Notes: a model not told the origin generated them from the letters alone. Positions 43,223 through 51,166 are shown, counted from the first letter of the stretch. The stretch is 64,000 bases of DNA from Leucobacter musarum subsp. musarum (GCF_001273845.1 NZ_JHBW01000088.1:62001-126000); one strand, 5' to 3'. A program made the numbers and translations.

Positions 43223-43624
43223 ATGAGCAGCGACTACCGCCACATCGTCCGCAAGTGGGTCAAGCCCGAAGACCTCAACCAGCACGGCGCCCTGTTCGGT
43301 GGCCGTCTGCTGCACTGGGTCGATGAGGAGGCGGCGATCGTGGCCGTCACGCAGCTCGGCACCATCGATGTCGTGACGCGGCATATGTCGGCGATCGATT
43401 TCTCGGCGCGGGCCGATCGCGGCGATCTGCTCGAGCTCGAGTACCGCATCGAAGCGTTCGGGCGCACCTCGATCACGCTGAGCTGCCGCGTCGAGAATGC
43501 GGTGACGGGTGCCGAGATTCTGACGCTTGAGCGCATCGTGTTCGTGGCGGTCGACGCCGATGGGGCTCCCGTCGCGCACGGTCGCACGGCCGCGACGCCG
43601 GGCACCGAGCGCCTGCGCGACTGA
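43223..43624 (+). CDS. Acyl-CoA thioesterase (hot-dog fold, YciA/BACH type)
   Basis: A 133-aa single hot-dog thioesterase hydrolysing acyl-CoAs. The family phrase is DLNQHGALFGGRLLHWVDEE (residues about 17-36), where the Asn/Gly-rich loop and the aspartate-glutamate form the active site; HMSAIDFSARADRGDLLEL follows. TAGGCT (43211-43216) ends 6 nt before ATG 43223, so the gene is probably leaderless, 30 nt after the GntR stop. It converges on the GNAT gene with a gap of 24 nt. Confidence 0.9.
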   Translation: MSSDYRHIVRKWVKPEDLNQHGALFGGRLLHWVDEEAAIVAVTQLGTIDVVTRHMSAIDFSARADRGDLLELEYRIEAFGRTSITLSCRVENAVTGAEILTLERIVFVAVDADGAPVAHGRTAATPGTERLRD

Positions 43625-43648
43625 CGCGCGGCGCGGCGGTGCGTCGCC

Positions 43649-44101
43649 CTATTCGGCCGGCTTCAGGTCGTAGGTCACCCAAGCGGTCTGATCGGTGACG
43701 CGGTCGTAGAGGCGACGCGCGGTCTCGTTACTCTCCGCCGTGATCCAGCGCACCAGCGTGGCGCCCTCGTCGCGTGCGATCTCGGCAAGCCGGTGCAGGA
43801 TCGCCGTGCCCGCGCCCGTTCCGCGGGCTTCGGCGGCGGTGAAGAGGTCGTCGAGGTAGAGCCCTGTACCGCCGTCGATCGGCCGCGCGAAGGTGCGGTA
43901 GTGGCCGATGCCGATCGGGGTGCCGTCGAGCTCGGCCACGAGGCCGCGGGTCTCATGCGTCGCGTCGTGCAGCCACTGCCACACGCGATCGTAGATGGCG
44001 TCGTCGTGCGGCTTGCCGTAGAAGTCGCGGTAGCCGCGGTAGAGGTTCTGCCAGGCGTCGCGGTCGCCGGGGGCGATATCGCGCACGATCACGGCGGTCA
44101 T
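43649..44101 (-). CDS. GNAT-family N-acetyltransferase
   Basis: A 150-aa GNAT protein. The acetyl-CoA loop is TAAEARGTGAGTAILHRLAE (Q/RxxGxG/A pattern), preceded by the strand GTGLYLDDLF and followed by VRWITAESNETARRLYDRV. N-terminal IAPGDRDAWQNLYRGYRDFY matches the subgroup often annotated with the spermine/diamine acetyltransferases. Its ATG 44101 overlaps the cupin gene's stop by 4 nt, so the pair is one operon. The substrate is not known. Confidence 0.88.
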   Translation of the reverse strand: MTAVIVRDIAPGDRDAWQNLYRGYRDFYGKPHDDAIYDRVWQWLHDATHETRGLVAELDGTPIGIGHYRTFARPIDGGTGLYLDDLFTAAEARGTGAGTAILHRLAEIARDEGATLVRWITAESNETARRLYDRVTDQTAWVTYDLKPAE

Positions 44102-44433
44102 GCGAGGCGCTCCGTTTCGACGAAGACGATGTCGGAGTCGGATCCGCGGTTCTCGACGCGGTGCACCGCGCCGGCCGGCCGGGTGTAGCTCACGCCGAAC
44201 TCGAGATCGGCCTGGATCTCGCTGCCGTCGGCGTTGACAACGTGCATGGTGCCGGTGACGAGCGGCACCACGACGTATGGGAAGTCGTGCCGGTGCTCGG
44301 GAATCGCGCCACCGGGCGCGATGGTCCAGCGGGTGACGCGGAACAGTTCGGTCTCAAGCTGTACGTCGCCCCGCGAGCCGGAGGCGTCGGTCGCGTTGGT
44401 CTCGGAGTCTGCGGGCTGCGGCGATTCGGTCAT
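44098..44433 (-). CDS. Small cupin-domain protein
   Basis: A 111-aa cupin. Motif 1 is GGAIPEHRHDFPYVVVPLVTG (within residues 39-59) and motif 2 YTRPAGAVHRVENRG. Two histidines of motif 1 and one of motif 2 could bind a metal. ATG 44433 follows GAAGGGGAA. Coupled to the GNAT gene; the pair could sense or modify the same small molecule. Confidence 0.85.
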   Translation of the reverse strand: MTESPQPADSETNATDASGSRGDVQLETELFRVTRWTIAPGGAIPEHRHDFPYVVVPLVTGTMHVVNADGSEIQADLEFGVSYTRPAGAVHRVENRGSDSDIVFVETERLA

Positions 44434-44621
44434 CGGTTCCCCTTCGGTGTGGCGCGCCTGGGCGGGTCGGCGCTGAGTCCCCTCGCCAGCCTACGCCCGC
44501 CCACCGACACCGAACGTTTGCTCGTGGGCCCGCACCCGCTCTCGTGTATTTCCTGAGAATCCGCCATGATAAGAGCAGGCGCGCATCGGCGCTGCCGCAC
44601 GCACCTGAACAAGGAGTCGAC

Positions 44622-45200
44622 ATGGCGTCATCCGCACCCACAACCCCCGAGGCCGCGGCAAGCAGCAACGCGCTCCGCACCGCACTTGGCATCGGCGGCC
44701 TCATCGCGATCGTGCTCGGTCTGCTGATCGTTTTCTTCCCGGGTGCATCGGGCGCCGTGACCACCCAGATCATCGCCGCGCTCACCGCGGCGTACGCCCT
44801 TGTGGTCGGCGTCGTCTACGTCGGCTCGGCGCTCTTCGGGCGCACGGTTGGCGGTTGGGCGCGCACGGGGCACATCGTGCTCGGCCTGCTCTACGTCATC
44901 GGCGGGTTCGTCATGCTCGCGAACCTCAAAGCCACCGGCGCACTGCTCGCGCTCTTCCTGACCATCACCATCGGTGTGCTCTGGATCTTCGAGGCCGTGC
45001 TCGCGTTCAGCACGCTGAGCCAGGCGAAGAGCAAGGTGTGGGGCATCATCCACGGCGTCATCGGGCTGCTCGCCGGCCTCACCCTGATCTTCTCGCCCCT
45101 GCTCGGCGCGGTCACTCTGTGGCTGCTGCTCGGCATCTCGATGATCATCCTCGGCGTCGCGCAGGCCGTGCGTGCGTTCGGCATGAAGTCTGCGGAATAG
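44622..45200 (+). CDS. HdeD-like (DUF308) membrane protein
   Basis: A 192-aa protein with six helices in three two-helix units, the DUF308/HdeD pattern: GIGGLIAIVLGLLIVFFPG, HIVLGLLYVIGGFVML and GIIHGVIGLLAGLTLIFSP. HdeD is tied to acid stress in E. coli; in actinobacteria the role is unknown. ATG 44622 follows AAGGAG. It stands alone, divergent from the cupin gene. The 188-nt upstream gap holds no other feature I can name. Confidence 0.85.
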   Translation: MASSAPTTPEAAASSNALRTALGIGGLIAIVLGLLIVFFPGASGAVTTQIIAALTAAYALVVGVVYVGSALFGRTVGGWARTGHIVLGLLYVIGGFVMLANLKATGALLALFLTITIGVLWIFEAVLAFSTLSQAKSKVWGIIHGVIGLLAGLTLIFSPLLGAVTLWLLLGISMIILGVAQAVRAFGMKSAE

Positions 45201-45272
45201 CGTTCATCGGGGAGCGGGCGGCGGGCGTGCAGGCGCTAGCGGCAGGAGATTTTGGGCCCTAAAATCACTTTT

Positions 45273-45911
45273 GTGAGTGATGACATAGGGATCCTGATCT
45301 TTCTCGCCGTCGGTGTGCTGGTGCTCGCCGCCATCGTCTTCTTCGGAGTTCGCAGTTCTGCGAAGAAGAAGCGTGCCGACCGCCCCACGTGGCAGGTGAG
45401 CACGCAGTGGATCGTCGGGCAGCCGGTGATCGTGAGCAGCGATATCGAGCTTGCGGATCGGCGGCAGGAAGAGCTTTTCCGGCAGACGTATGACATCGGC
45501 GGCATCGTCGCGGGGGTGCTCGTGCCGGGCCCCGACGGCACGCCTACTCCAACCGATCTGCGGGTGTCTCGGGTCTCGCGCAGCCTGCGCGCCGGATGGC
45601 CGCAGGCGAAGCTGGGCCTCGCCGTCTACTTCGAGCCCTGGGAGCAGGCGGAGTTCCCCGCGAGCTACCCGATCTCGGGTTCGGCGAAGTCGGTGCGTCT
45701 GGAGCTCGACGCGAACGGAGTCACCGCCAGCGATGCGGCATCCGCGATGACCTGGGCGGCGCCATGGTCATCGATCCGGGTGTCAAACGGTAACGACATC
45801 ATTCTCGCCGACGGCGAGAACCGTCGCGTGCAGTTTTCGGTGCCGGCGGAGCACGCCGAGCTCGAAGAGGTCCTCACGAAGTACGCCACCATGCAGCAGA
45901 TGCACTTCTAG
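45273..45911 (+). CDS. Membrane-anchored protein of unknown function
   Basis: A 212-aa protein: one N-terminal helix (residues about 5-26, GILIFLAVGVLVLAAIVFFG), a basic stop-transfer (SSAKKKRAD), then a beta-rich cytoplasmic domain ending LELDANGVTASDAA and TWAAPWSSIRVSNGNDIILA, which reads like a bacterial PH/YcxB-type C-terminus (tentative). GTG 45273 lies 7 nt after a strong TAAAAT hexamer (45260-45265), so the gene is leaderless; no ribosome site is visible. It follows the HdeD-like gene. Confidence 0.75.
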   Translation: MSDDIGILIFLAVGVLVLAAIVFFGVRSSAKKKRADRPTWQVSTQWIVGQPVIVSSDIELADRRQEELFRQTYDIGGIVAGVLVPGPDGTPTPTDLRVSRVSRSLRAGWPQAKLGLAVYFEPWEQAEFPASYPISGSAKSVRLELDANGVTASDAASAMTWAAPWSSIRVSNGNDIILADGENRRVQFSVPAEHAELEEVLTKYATMQQMHF

Positions 45912-45933
45912 GCGTTGAGGAGCATCGCGCGCT

Positions 45934-46395
45934 CTAACGCATGCTCTCCAGCATCTCGGCGGTGATCTCGCCCTCGCCCGAGGCGAGCATCACGTATTTG
46001 CGCAGCATCACGAGCGCGGCCGACGCCTTGTCGAATTCGGCGGCGACGAACCGGTCGGTGCCGATGAGTGCGAGGGCAGCTCGAGCGGGCATCACTGCAC
46101 CGCGCACCTCGTCGGCGCGCGAGCTCGGCGCGAGGGCGCGCAGCTCGGCCATCGACGTGAAGATGGGTAGCACGGGCTTTCCGGTGGTCGACCGGATGGT
46201 GCGCACCCGGTGCCCCTTCTTCTTTGTCGCCGCGCCGGTGACGTCGACGATGAGGTAGCCCTCGCGAAGCGCGTTCAGGAACGCGGCGAGGTGCGTGTAG
46301 TCAGGGGTCGCCTGCAGTGCGTCGAGTGCGGCGCGGGCCGCCTCGTTCACGTAGTCGGCGTGCACGTCTTCAGGGATCGGCGGCTGCTCCGTCAT
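45934..46395 (-). CDS. SseB-like protein
   Basis: A 153-aa protein with the SseB N-terminal domain: AAFLNALREGYLIVDVTG near residue 40 and GKPVLPIFTSMAELRALAP (about 71-89). The family's function is poorly known; some members relate to secretion or stress. TAGTCT (46407-46402) ends 6 nt before ATG 46395, and its TAG is the stop codon of bioN. It can thus be transcribed with the biotin-uptake genes or alone. No direct biotin link is visible in the protein. Confidence 0.75.
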   Translation of the reverse strand: MTEQPPIPEDVHADYVNEAARAALDALQATPDYTHLAAFLNALREGYLIVDVTGAATKKKGHRVRTIRSTTGKPVLPIFTSMAELRALAPSSRADEVRGAVMPARAALALIGTDRFVAAEFDKASAALVMLRKYVMLASGEGEITAEMLESMR

Positions 46396-46401
46396 GCTCC
46401 C

Positions 46402-46407
46402 AGACTA
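46402..46407 (-). promoter_or_regulatory. -10 hexamer TAGTCT whose TAG is the bioN stop codon
   Basis: Leftward TAGTCT begins with the bioN stop and ends 6 nt before the SseB-like ATG at 46395. The identical hexamer with identical spacing occurs at 49303-49308 on the other strand. Confidence 0.5.
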
Positions 46408-47166
46408 CGCGGCCGCCGCGCCCCGACCGCGCGTGTGCCCCGAACCACCGGGCTGATCCACATCCTCGTCCTCTTCACCGATGCCCCGCGCCGCGAGCGC
46501 CTCGCCGGTGAGCTGTGCCTGGGCGACGGTGCGGATCACCAGCGGCACGACGCGGGCGCGCGGGCTGCGTTCGAGCCCTCGGGCCCGTGCGGCGTCACGG
46601 GTCTCGCGTGAGATGCCGATGACATTCGGAATCGCGCGGATGACGAGTGAGAACGCGAGCGCGACGCGCTCGGGCTTGACGCCGAAGCGGTGCAGTGGCC
46701 CGATCGCCCAGGTCACGGTGTCGGTCATGTCTTCGATCGCGGTGCTCGCGGTGACGGCGCTGGCGGCGAGGATCAGCGCGAAGAGGCTGCCGACCACCAC
46801 GTATCCGCGCACTGCGCCGGCGGCCCAGGCCTCGCCACCGGGGAATGCTGCCCCGGCCGCGCCGATGCCGCCCACCGCGGCAAACGCGTCACTCGCGGCG
46901 GTGAAGATAAAGAGCAGCACCGCAACGATGGCGAAGCCGCGGGCGACCCGGCCGAAGTCGCGACCGCGCATGCCCGAGAGGATGGCGAGCGCGATCGCGA
47001 TCCCGAGCCACAGTGTGGTCGTCCAGAACACGGCGACGCCCGTGCCGCGCAGGGCCATGACGACGATTGCGAAGAGGAACAGCCCGAGCAGCTTCGCCCC
47101 CGGTCGCACCGCGTGCAGCGGGCCGCGGCGGGTGATGTAGCTGCCGAGCGGAGACGCCTCACTCAC
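46405..47166 (-). CDS. bioN: ECF transporter transmembrane (T) component, biotin type
   Basis: A 253-aa EcfT protein with about five helices (for example LGLFLFAIVVMALRGTGVAV). The cytoplasmic coupling motif is RDAARARGLERSPRARVVPL, the Ala-Arg-Gly signature that contacts the ATPases. It links the ATPase BioM to the binding component BioY. Its start overlaps the bioM stop by 4 nt. The hydrophilic C-terminus (EEDEDVDQPGGSGHTRGRG) is longer than usual. Confidence 0.9.
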   Translation of the reverse strand: MSEASPLGSYITRRGPLHAVRPGAKLLGLFLFAIVVMALRGTGVAVFWTTTLWLGIAIALAILSGMRGRDFGRVARGFAIVAVLLFIFTAASDAFAAVGGIGAAGAAFPGGEAWAAGAVRGYVVVGSLFALILAASAVTASTAIEDMTDTVTWAIGPLHRFGVKPERVALAFSLVIRAIPNVIGISRETRDAARARGLERSPRARVVPLVIRTVAQAQLTGEALAARGIGEEDEDVDQPGGSGHTRGRGAAAA

Positions 47167-47903
47167 CGAAGTGCTCGCTCTCGGTAGTGCGCGATCGCCT
47201 CGGCGGGTGGGCCGTCGAACACGACGCGAGCGTCGTCGACCACGAGCGTGCGGCCGGCGCGCGCGGCGAGGTCGAGGTCGTGCGTGACGACGAGCAGTTG
47301 CTGCGGCAGCGACATCAGCAGATCGCCGATGGTGCGGGCGTTGCGCAGGTCGAGCAGGGTGGTCGGTTCGTCGGCGACCAGGATCGCCGGGTCGCCCGCG
47401 AGCACCGACGCGATGGCGAGCAACTGCTTCTGCCCGCCCGAGAGCGTGTGCACGCTCTGGTCGGCGCGCTCGGCCAGCCCGAAGCGCTCGAGCACGGCGA
47501 GGGCCGCCGCGTGACGCTCGCGCTTGTCGGGGTGGCTGCGGCGCAGCGAGAGCGAGACGTCTTCGACGACCGTCGGCATGATGAGCTGCGCCGATGGGTC
47601 GGTGAAGACGAACCCCACTGCGCGGCGCACTGCGGCTCCGTCGCGGCGGGTATCGAGCAGGGTGCCGTTCGTTGCACCCGCGTCGGCGCCAATGCCCGAG
47701 TCAGAGACGGCGCCGATGTGCACCGACCCCGAACTCGGCGCGATCAGACCGTTCACGAGCCGGGCGAGCGTCGACTTGCCCGAGCCGTTGCCGCCGATCA
47801 CCGAGATGCGGTGCTCGGCGAGCGTCAGCGAGGTGGGCTGCAGAATCGTCCGATCGCCGTCGGGGCCTGGGGCGACCACGGTGGCGGAGCGGAGTTCGAT
47901 CAC
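47163..47903 (-). CDS. bioM: ECF transporter ATPase, biotin type
   Basis: A 246-aa ABC ATPase of the energy-coupling-factor class: Walker A IGGNGSGKSTLARLV, signature TLSGGQKQLLAIASV, Walker B ILVADEPTTLLDLRN, H-loop VVTHDLDLAAR. A single ATPase gene beside bioN and bioY is the standard BioMNY set. GTG 47903 lies 6 nt after TAGGAT (47915-47910), a leaderless signal, and no other start fits. The 53-nt gap to bioY has a GGGTGC triplet tandem. Confidence 0.92.
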   Translation of the reverse strand: MIELRSATVVAPGPDGDRTILQPTSLTLAEHRISVIGGNGSGKSTLARLVNGLIAPSSGSVHIGAVSDSGIGADAGATNGTLLDTRRDGAAVRRAVGFVFTDPSAQLIMPTVVEDVSLSLRRSHPDKRERHAAALAVLERFGLAERADQSVHTLSGGQKQLLAIASVLAGDPAILVADEPTTLLDLRNARTIGDLLMSLPQQLLVVTHDLDLAARAGRTLVVDDARVVFDGPPAEAIAHYRERALR

Positions 47904-47956
47904 GCGGAGATCCTACTCGGGTGCGGGTGCGGGTGCGGGGCGGTGCCGACGTGCGC

Positions 47957-48571
47957 TCAACGGGTGCGGGTCGGCAGCAGTGCGGGGAAGGCGCGGTGCA
48001 CGGCAGTCGCGACGAGCGCCATGAGGATGTTCTTCACAATGTCGCCCGGAATGAACGCGAGGTCGAAGAGGAAGGCGTCGCCGACGCTCATGCCGCCGCG
48101 CCACGCGAGGCCGAGTGCGCCGAGCGGGTGAATGAAGATGAGGCTGCTGGCAAAGCCGGCGACGAAGATGAGCGGGATGCTCGCCGCGATCTTGCGGCGG
48201 GGCAGGCGTTCAACGATGAAGCCGGTGAGCAGCGCGGCGAGCGGGAACGCGACGAGGTAGCCGACCGTGGGCCCGGCGAACGGTGCAAGGCCGGCCGATC
48301 CGCCGGAGAACACCGGCAGGCCGATCGCGCCGACGGCGAGGTACAGCAGCACGGCCAAGAATCCGCGTCGCGCCCCGAGCACGGCGCCCGAGAGCATCAC
48401 GGCGAAGGTCTGCAGCGTGATGGGTACGAGGCCGCCGATGCTGATGGCGGGAAGCAGTGCGCAGGCGGCGATCAGGGCGGCGAACGCGGCGATGAGCGCA
48501 AGATCGGTGGCGACGCGATTGCGGCGCGGGGCGGCGGCGGTCTCGAGCGCGGGGGTGGCGTCGGTGGTCAT
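47957..48571 (-). CDS. bioY: Biotin transporter substrate-binding (S) component
   Basis: A 204-aa BioY with six helices. Family phrases include GGLVPITLQTFAVMLSGAVLG, GLPVFSGGSAGLAPFAGPT and DLAFIPGDIVKNILMALVAT. It binds biotin in the membrane and releases it inward with BioM/BioN. ATG 48571 follows GAGGAG. It heads the leftward bioY-bioM-bioN(-sseB) group and shares its promoter region with the divergent bioQ, whose operators lie 61-89 nt upstream of this start. Confidence 0.94.
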   Translation of the reverse strand: MTTDATPALETAAAPRRNRVATDLALIAAFAALIAACALLPAISIGGLVPITLQTFAVMLSGAVLGARRGFLAVLLYLAVGAIGLPVFSGGSAGLAPFAGPTVGYLVAFPLAALLTGFIVERLPRRKIAASIPLIFVAGFASSLIFIHPLGALGLAWRGGMSVGDAFLFDLAFIPGDIVKNILMALVATAVHRAFPALLPTRTR

Positions 48572-48632
48572 GGGGGCTCCTCGGTGAGTCGGGCGCTGCG
48601 GCGGGGTAATGCCCCGGCCCGGCAGGCCAACC

Positions 48633-48660
48633 TGAACAGTGTTCTGGTGAACGGTGTTCA
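48633..48660. promoter_or_regulatory. bioQ operator: Tandem BioQ operators between bioY and bioQ
   Basis: TGAACAGTGTTCT (48633-48645) and TGAACGGTGTTCA (48648-48660) both fit the TGAAC-N3-GTTC(A) type reported for the actinobacterial TetR-family biotin repressor BioQ. Their centres are 15 bp apart and together they form one larger palindrome with arms AACCTGAACAGTGTTC and its near reverse complement. The position would silence both bioY and the leaderless bioQ. Confidence 0.82.
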
Positions 48661-48681
48661 GGTTAGCGCTAGGCTGGGGAA

Positions 48682-49305
48682 ATGCGCAACACGCTCGCCG
48701 ATGTCGTCTCCACGGCGTTGGAGGTACTCGACGATCAGGGGCTCGAGGGCTGCTCGATGCGCCGGGTCGCCGCGGCGCTCGACGTGCAGCCCAGCGCGCT
48801 CTACCACCACGTGCCCAATAAGCAGAGCCTGCTTGCGCTCATGGCCGATGAGATCGCCGGCGGGGTGCTGCAGGTCGAAGCGGGCGCGGTGCTCACACGC
48901 GACGGTGCTCCGGTCGGGCCGGCCGACCGCGCGCGCTTCATCTGTCTCGCCCTCCGCGGCGCCATGCTCGACATTCGTGACGGTGCCGACGTGGTCGCGA
49001 CGGCGGCGGCGTTTCGACTCGGCGATTCGGCGGTGGAGGATCGCCTGGCCGAGCTCATCGGAGCCGACGGCGCGCGCACCATCCTGCTCTTCACCTTCGG
49101 CCACACGCAGTCCACGCAGACGCACCGGCAGGCCGCAGCGTTGGGCGCCCTCGGGTCGCTGGTCGGCCGGGCCGACGCCGGAGCCGCTCACGGTGCCGGC
49201 TCGGATCGGGGCGCGGGCGATGACGCGGCGGCGGATCCCGCACTCGACCTCGATGCCTCGTTCGAGCGCGGGCTCGACATCATTCTCGCGGGGCTCGAGC
49301 GCTAG
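48682..49305 (+). CDS. bioQ: TetR-family biotin repressor BioQ
   Basis: A 207-aa TetR regulator. The helix-turn-helix is MRRVAAALDVQPSALYHHVP (residues 29-48), very like known BioQ proteins. The C-terminal ligand domain is helical with an Ala/Asp/Gly-rich insertion at about 160-185. TAGGCT (48670-48675) ends 6 nt before ATG 48682, so the gene is leaderless and its -10 lies just beyond the two operators. BioQ works with the biotin ligase signal in corynebacteria and mycobacteria; here the divergent target is biotin uptake. Confidence 0.85.
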   Translation: MRNTLADVVSTALEVLDDQGLEGCSMRRVAAALDVQPSALYHHVPNKQSLLALMADEIAGGVLQVEAGAVLTRDGAPVGPADRARFICLALRGAMLDIRDGADVVATAAAFRLGDSAVEDRLAELIGADGARTILLFTFGHTQSTQTHRQAAALGALGSLVGRADAGAAHGAGSDRGAGDDAAADPALDLDASFERGLDIILAGLER

Positions 49306-49308
49306 TCT
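49303..49308 (+). promoter_or_regulatory. -10 hexamer TAGTCT whose TAG is the bioQ stop codon
   Basis: TAGTCT starts with the bioQ stop codon (49303-49305) and ends 6 nt before ATG 49315. It would give a leaderless transcript for the hydrolase gene. Confidence 0.5.
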
Positions 49309-49314
49309 GCTGAG

Positions 49315-50103
49315 ATGGAACCGCGCGATCTGACCTACGAGCACGGGCCGGTCGAGATGGCCTACACCGAGACCGCGGGCCCGACCGATGCGGGCGATCG
49401 CGTCTACGTGCTGATCCACGGCATCGGCATGGGGCGCGTCGTGTACGCCGGGGTCGGCGAAGAGCTCTCGGGCAATGGTCGCGTGCTCGCGGTCGACCTG
49501 CCGGGCTTCGGTGATTCACCGGAGCCCGGATCCGCCGCAACGCTGGAGCAGACCGCCGAGGTGATCGCCCAGTTCATCCGCGACCGCGTGCCCGACACCG
49601 CCGTGCTCGTCGGGCACTCGATGGGCACGCAGATCGTCGCCGAGGTCGCCCACCGGTACCCCGAGCTCGTCGAGGCGCTCGTACTCATCGCGCCCACGGT
49701 GAATCGCCACGAGCGCACGGCGATCCGGCAGGGCATGCGCATGGTGCAAGACCTCTGGGGCGAAACCCCGAAGGTGCTGCTGCTCGGGCTCTGGCAGTAC
49801 GCGAAGACCAGCCCGATCTGGTTTCTCAACAAGCTGCGATTCATGCTCGGGCATCGTATCGAGGCGATCTGCCCGACGATCACGACGCCGACCCTCGTGC
49901 TCACCGGTGAAGATGATCGCGTCTGCCCGCCCGACTGGGTGCGCGAGGTCGCCGACGCGCTGCCCGACGGCGTCATGGAGTTGATTCCGGATCGCGGCCA
50001 TGAAGCCATCATTCGCAGCCCGGAGCCGGTCGCGTCGATGATCCTCGATTTCGCGCAGCGTCGCTCGACGGGTTTTGGAAATGCTACGAACTCGTTAGCG
50101 TAG
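49315..50103 (+). CDS. Alpha/beta-fold hydrolase
   Basis: A 262-aa hydrolase. Oxyanion region YVLIHGIGMGRVVYAG, nucleophile elbow VLVGHSMGTQIVAEV (Ser about 101), acid in LTGEDDRVCPPDW, base histidine in IPDRGHEAIIRSPE: a complete triad. No signal peptide. It starts 9 nt after the bioQ stop and is probably leaderless, from the TAGTCT that overlaps that stop. The substrate is unknown. BioH-like activity is conceivable beside biotin genes but has no specific support. Confidence 0.88.
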   Translation: MEPRDLTYEHGPVEMAYTETAGPTDAGDRVYVLIHGIGMGRVVYAGVGEELSGNGRVLAVDLPGFGDSPEPGSAATLEQTAEVIAQFIRDRVPDTAVLVGHSMGTQIVAEVAHRYPELVEALVLIAPTVNRHERTAIRQGMRMVQDLWGETPKVLLLGLWQYAKTSPIWFLNKLRFMLGHRIEAICPTITTPTLVLTGEDDRVCPPDWVREVADALPDGVMELIPDRGHEAIIRSPEPVASMILDFAQRRSTGFGNATNSLA

Positions 50104-50152
50104 GGGCAACCGGGCGCACTTCTGCTCGCGCCCGGCGCGAAGGAGGGCGACG

Positions 50153-50449
50153 ATGCGCAAGAACCTCAAGATACTGATGTGGAGTGGCCTCGGGCTGGTC
50201 GTTGTTTCGTTTCTCACGCAATACGCCCAGCTGATCCCGCAGCCCACCGTGGGCGCGAACGACCTCTACTGGGCGTTCATGGGGTCGCTGAATCTCGTGT
50301 CGTATGCCGGCAACATGATCGGCGCGATCCTCTTCGCCGGAGCGCTGCTGATTCACGTCGGCCTCGATCGACGGGGTGCCGACCCGGTGCGTGGTGCGCA
50401 GCGAGCCGACGCCGACCTGCCCGAACCCGAAGCGGGAGGGATTGCGTGA
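50153..50449 (+). CDS. Small membrane protein (98 aa), unknown function
   Basis: Two hydrophobic helices (about residues 8-24, MWSGLGLVVVSFLTQYA, and 52-70, AGNMIGAILFAGALLIHVG) flank a short polar loop; the tail is acidic and disordered. ATG 50153 follows GAAGGAGGGCGACG. Its stop overlaps the GTG of the SRPBCC gene, so the two are coupled. No family was recognised. Confidence 0.72.
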   Translation: MRKNLKILMWSGLGLVVVSFLTQYAQLIPQPTVGANDLYWAFMGSLNLVSYAGNMIGAILFAGALLIHVGLDRRGADPVRGAQRADADLPEPEAGGIA

Positions 50450-50889
50450 CGCGATCCTTCACGATCGAAACCTTTGCGGCGGTGCCGCCCGAAGACCTCT
50501 TCGCGATCTCTCTCGACATCGATCAGCACGTCGCCTCGATGGCGCAGTCGCAGGAGCGGGCCGTGGGCGGCGTCACGGCGGGGCCCATTGGCCTCGGCGA
50601 AACCGTGACGTGGCGGGCCCGGCACTTCGGCATCTGGTTCACCCTGACCTCGCGCATCACCGCGCTCGACGCACCGCGGCGCTTCGTCGACGAACAGGTT
50701 CGCGGGCCGTTTCGCATCTTTCACCATGAGCACGTGTTCGTCGCCGAGGGCACGGGCACCCGCATGACCGACACCATCACGCTTGCATCCCCCATCTTCG
50801 GGGCGATCGTCGAACCGCTGATTCTCGTGCCCTACCTGCGGCGCCTCATCGCGCAGCGCAACCGGGCGCTGGTCGCCGCGTTCGGGTGA
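50446..50889 (+). CDS. SRPBCC-family protein
   Basis: A 147-aa START/SRPBCC-fold protein: first strand SFTIETFAAVPPEDLFAISL, then GLGETVTWRARHFGIWFTLT, FVDEQVRGPFRIFHHEHVF and the C-terminal helix LVPYLRRLIAQRNRALVAAF, the pattern of the cell division inhibitor SulA-like/polyketide cyclase-type ligand binders. GTG 50446 overlaps the previous stop (GTGA). Ligand unknown. Confidence 0.85.
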   Translation: MTRSFTIETFAAVPPEDLFAISLDIDQHVASMAQSQERAVGGVTAGPIGLGETVTWRARHFGIWFTLTSRITALDAPRRFVDEQVRGPFRIFHHEHVFVAEGTGTRMTDTITLASPIFGAIVEPLILVPYLRRLIAQRNRALVAAFG

Positions 50890-50974
50890 ATGGTTCGTGC
50901 GCTGCTTGTTGATGCCGCGCTGTCTCGCGATCGCGCCGCCTCGAGCACTCGAGAACCGGAGTACCCTGGGCACA

Positions 50975-51166
50975 GTGAGTGAGCAGGAGAAATCGGTAAC
51001 GCGGGCGACCATCGTGTGGGTGGTCGCCGGAATTGTGGTCTGCGGCGGCATCGGCGCCGTGCTGGGCGGCCTGATCGGGCTGATCGGGCTCGGAGCCGGC
51101 AGCGGGCTCGCGATCGGTGCGGTTGCCGGGTTTCTGATCGGCATGCCCTCGGGCGACGGCAAGTAG
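50975..51166 (+). CDS. Small glycine-rich membrane protein (63 aa)
   Basis: Two hydrophobic helices rich in glycine (VWVVAGIVVCGGIGAVLGG and LGAGSGLAIGAVAGFLIG) form a glycine-zipper-like hairpin; the N-terminus is polar. GTG 50975 lies 7 nt after TACCCT (50962-50967), a leaderless signal; the in-frame ATG upstream gives an unlikely N-terminus. No family was recognised. Confidence 0.68.
   Translation: MSEQEKSVTRATIVWVVAGIVVCGGIGAVLGGLIGLIGLGAGSGLAIGAVAGFLIGMPSGDGK

Noticed and set aside
40841..43579. Extended 912-codon frame giving the APC permease a 439-residue N-terminus
   Set aside because: The extension is antisense to the GntR and thioesterase genes. ATG 42262 with AAAGGAG is the natural start.
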